Notes under the pieces: model-generated
Database searches by the model: none
Told to the model about the DNA's origin: nothing
The model's input: only the letters and a program-made list of their open reading frames with translations
Shown: in pieces, positions 62,535 to 64,000 of the stretch
Position numbering within the stretch: position 1 is the first letter of the stretch
How the letters are laid out: the number at the start of each line of letters is the position of its first letter
Origin: Asticcacaulis sp.
GTDB lineage: Bacteria > Pseudomonadota > Alphaproteobacteria > Caulobacterales > Caulobacteraceae
Assembly (NCBI RefSeq): GCF_027484505.1
Contig: NZ_JAIXSV010000301.1
Span: forward strand, 25,906 to 89,905
Length of the DNA: 64,000 nucleotides
Direction of reading: 5' to 3'
Position numbers and translations under genes: made by a program

Positions 62535-63577
62535 CTCTCTCTCCTTACACGCCGCATCAAGAGGATCAGGCGCACAACCAGCCATAACATAGCCGCCGGC
62601 AGGGCCAGCAAGGCCAGCAGGGCCGCGACCGCCAGATCAATCCCCAATACCCAGTCCGCCGTCGCGGGCTTATGGCTGAAGCGGGTCAGAAATGTCCATA
62701 GAATAAGCAGCCCGGTCGCAGCCCCCAGCGCCAGAAGGATCAGCAGCCCGTCTTTCGGCGGCGCGCCGCTGATCAGCAGGCTGAGCAGGCAGAGGCCCAG
62801 CCACAGGGCGAAGGGGGCAAGGGCGGTTTGCGTGAGGGTGCGGACCAATGACCCCGGCTGCCAGCGCAGGAACTGCGTCAGTTCGCCGGAAACCGGACAG
62901 AGCAGAACGGCCAGAAGCGCAGAGCCAAGGCCGAACAGACCAAGACCTGTCTGGGGTTCCGGGTTGTTGGAGAGCGCCAGATGCGTCGCCAGCGGTACAC
63001 CGATGATCAGAAGGCCGCAGGGCAGCCACAGCCGTTTGTGGCGCAGTCGGCACCACAGCGGGGCCAGGGCCGCAAAGGGCAGGCGGTCTGCGCCATTTGC
63101 CACCCCTGTTGTAAACAGCGGCGGTATCATGGCCGAAACCATCCCGGTCCCCAGCCCCAACACCGCCCCCAGACTCCAAAGCCCCAGATCGCGCGGGGCC
63201 AGTATCGCCTGAAATACCAGAAGCGTCAGCCCTACGGGCAGACAAAGGACGGCTGTGCGAAGGGCAAACCACAGCCATCGCGCCTGCGGATCACTGATCA
63301 GGGGGAACAAGGGACCACTGAGCAGGCGTTGCGCATAGGCCGACCGCGCTGAGGGGTAAAGCTGCCGCGCGGCGAAAAAGAGCAGGGCGGCGCTATAGGC
63401 CCAGATGGGACGATTGTCGTGGGCTTGCGCGCTCAGAGCCTGAAACAGTCCGAACGGCAACCCGCTCAGCAAGCCGAGCGCCACAAGGATATCCAAGGGA
63501 TGCCGTCGCCAGACACGCCAGCGGCTGCGCAGGCGTTCATGATCCAGTCTGAGCAGTATCTGAAAGCCCGGTTGCAC
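62513..63577 (-). CDS. Polytopic membrane protein, probable ABC partner
   Basis: A 354-residue protein with about ten hydrophobic helices in pairs and a basic C terminus (RRVRRERWRPSLP). It lacks a signal, and no common permease signature is obvious; the N-terminal region (RLRSRWRVWRRHPLDILVALGLL) is reminiscent of ABC-2-type membrane subunits. GTG 63577 immediately follows the stop of the regulator gene. The downstream ATPase overlaps it. It is best seen as the membrane part of an exporter of unknown substrate. Confidence 0.7.
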   Translation of the reverse strand: MQPGFQILLRLDHERLRSRWRVWRRHPLDILVALGLLSGLPFGLFQALSAQAHDNRPIWAYSAALLFFAARQLYPSARSAYAQRLLSGPLFPLISDPQARWLWFALRTAVLCLPVGLTLLVFQAILAPRDLGLWSLGAVLGLGTGMVSAMIPPLFTTGVANGADRLPFAALAPLWCRLRHKRLWLPCGLLIIGVPLATHLALSNNPEPQTGLGLFGLGSALLAVLLCPVSGELTQFLRWQPGSLVRTLTQTALAPFALWLGLCLLSLLISGAPPKDGLLILLALGAATGLLILWTFLTRFSHKPATADWVLGIDLAVAALLALLALPAAMLWLVVRLILLMRRVRRERWRPSLP

Positions 63578-64000
63578 TCAGAAGCCGTCGAAAAGGTTGA
63601 GGGTTTCTTCTTTCGGCTCGATTTTTGGCGTTGGTGTGACGGGCTTCGCCGGCGAGGCGGTGGCCACGTCACGTACAATGCGCGTGGTAAAGGCGGCCTT
63701 GTTCTTTTGCAGGCTGGTCAGAAAATCCTTGGGCGTGTCGGTGAGGTGGTACTTGTTCGACCACAGCATCATCTCGACCAGAACAGGCGCCAGGTCGGCA
63801 CCCTTTTCGGTCAGGCGATAAATGTATTTGCGCGCATCGTCCGGATCGGTGGCCTTGGAGATCAGCCCGGCGCTTTCCAGCTTCGACAGGCGGTCGGCCA
63901 GAATATTGGTGGCGATCTTTTCCTCGGCATTGAGGAAGGCCTTATAGGTCGAACGCCCCTTGAACATCAGGTCGCGGATAATCAGCAGCGACCACGAGTC
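63578..64000 (-). CDS. HxlR-family transcriptional regulator, N terminus cut by window
   Basis: The gene continues past base 64000; 140 residues are visible. The winged-helix domain of the HxlR type is shown by DSWSLLIIRDLMFKGRSTYKAF, then ILADRLSKLESAGLISKA and KYIYRLTEKGADLAPVL. A longer polar tail (ASPAKPVTPTPKIEPKEETLN) follows, beyond the usual family end. HxlR proteins often react to small molecules or stress and control neighbouring transporters. Here it is the first gene of an operon with a membrane protein and an ABC ATPase. Confidence 0.88.
   Translation of the reverse strand, partial: DSWSLLIIRDLMFKGRSTYKAFLNAEEKIATNILADRLSKLESAGLISKATDPDDARKYIYRLTEKGADLAPVLVEMMLWSNKYHLTDTPKDFLTSLQKNKAAFTTRIVRDVATASPAKPVTPTPKIEPKEETLNLFDGF

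Overview
The window looks like ordinary chromosome from an alphaproteobacterium of the order Caulobacterales, most likely Caulobacteraceae and possibly Asticcacaulis. That placement rests on gene order and protein style, not on a database search. Supporting signs are high GC, the run rpoZ-rsh-pyrE-pdxJ-acpS-lepB-rnc-era-recO-x-parC, a PDH E1-beta with a fused lipoyl domain (eno-ftsB-pdhA-pdhB-pdhC-lpd), a CBP3-type cytochrome bc1 chaperone next to an OmlA/BamE lipoprotein, and a motB lying apart from motA. I count 68 protein genes (two cut by the window edges) and two tRNA-Pro genes. There is no prophage, IS transposase, CRISPR array or rRNA.

Layout. 1-1058: end of a FecCD/FecE-type metal importer. 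1021-7510: lytic transglycosylase, dapA, smpB, NYN nuclease-like protein, folK, EamA exporter, rpoZ. 7813-10290: bifunctional (p)ppGpp synthetase/hydrolase with a proline-rich N-terminal extension. 10297-10934: VapBC-like toxin-antitoxin pair. 11080-19250: pyrE to parC, a dense operon-like block with overlapping starts and stops. 19251-25119: repeat-filled gap, ExoD, bpt, motB, flavin reductase, beta-hydroxyacid dehydrogenase, hemB, membrane protein. 25421-27475: hemA, a second toxin-antitoxin pair, a DUF6898-like gene. 27594-34013: glyA, nrdR, riboflavin genes, nusB, thiL. 34062-42570: FliL-like protein, hppA, OmlA, CBP3, DUF177, plsX, fabH, ihfA, MerR. 42679-46739: two tRNA-Pro genes, glycine-zipper protein, rpmF, HAD phosphatase, eno, ftsB. 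47003-52186: pyruvate dehydrogenase complex. 52390-56274: a metal-acquisition-like trio (PepSY protein, TonB receptor, DUF2946-like protein). 56307-62534: acyl-CoA/ACP synthetase, hydrolase, lipA, COQ10 protein, CinA-C, sodB, ABC ATPase. 62513-64000: ABC membrane partner and an HxlR regulator.

Most genes are housekeeping. The points that stand out are: a riboflavin cluster whose RibD lacks the deaminase half and whose RibBA lacks the zinc cysteines of GTP cyclohydrolase II; the N-terminal extension on the stringent-response enzyme, preceded by two perfect tandem hairpins; two elements bounded by the same CACAGATT-type inverted repeat; a 30-bp terminator-like repeat present twice; a repeat that donates the ribosome-binding site of recO; and a three-gene HxlR/ABC operon of unknown substrate. 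I did not find a clear new defence or mobile system. The candidates are ranked by interest score and none is proven by sequence alone.
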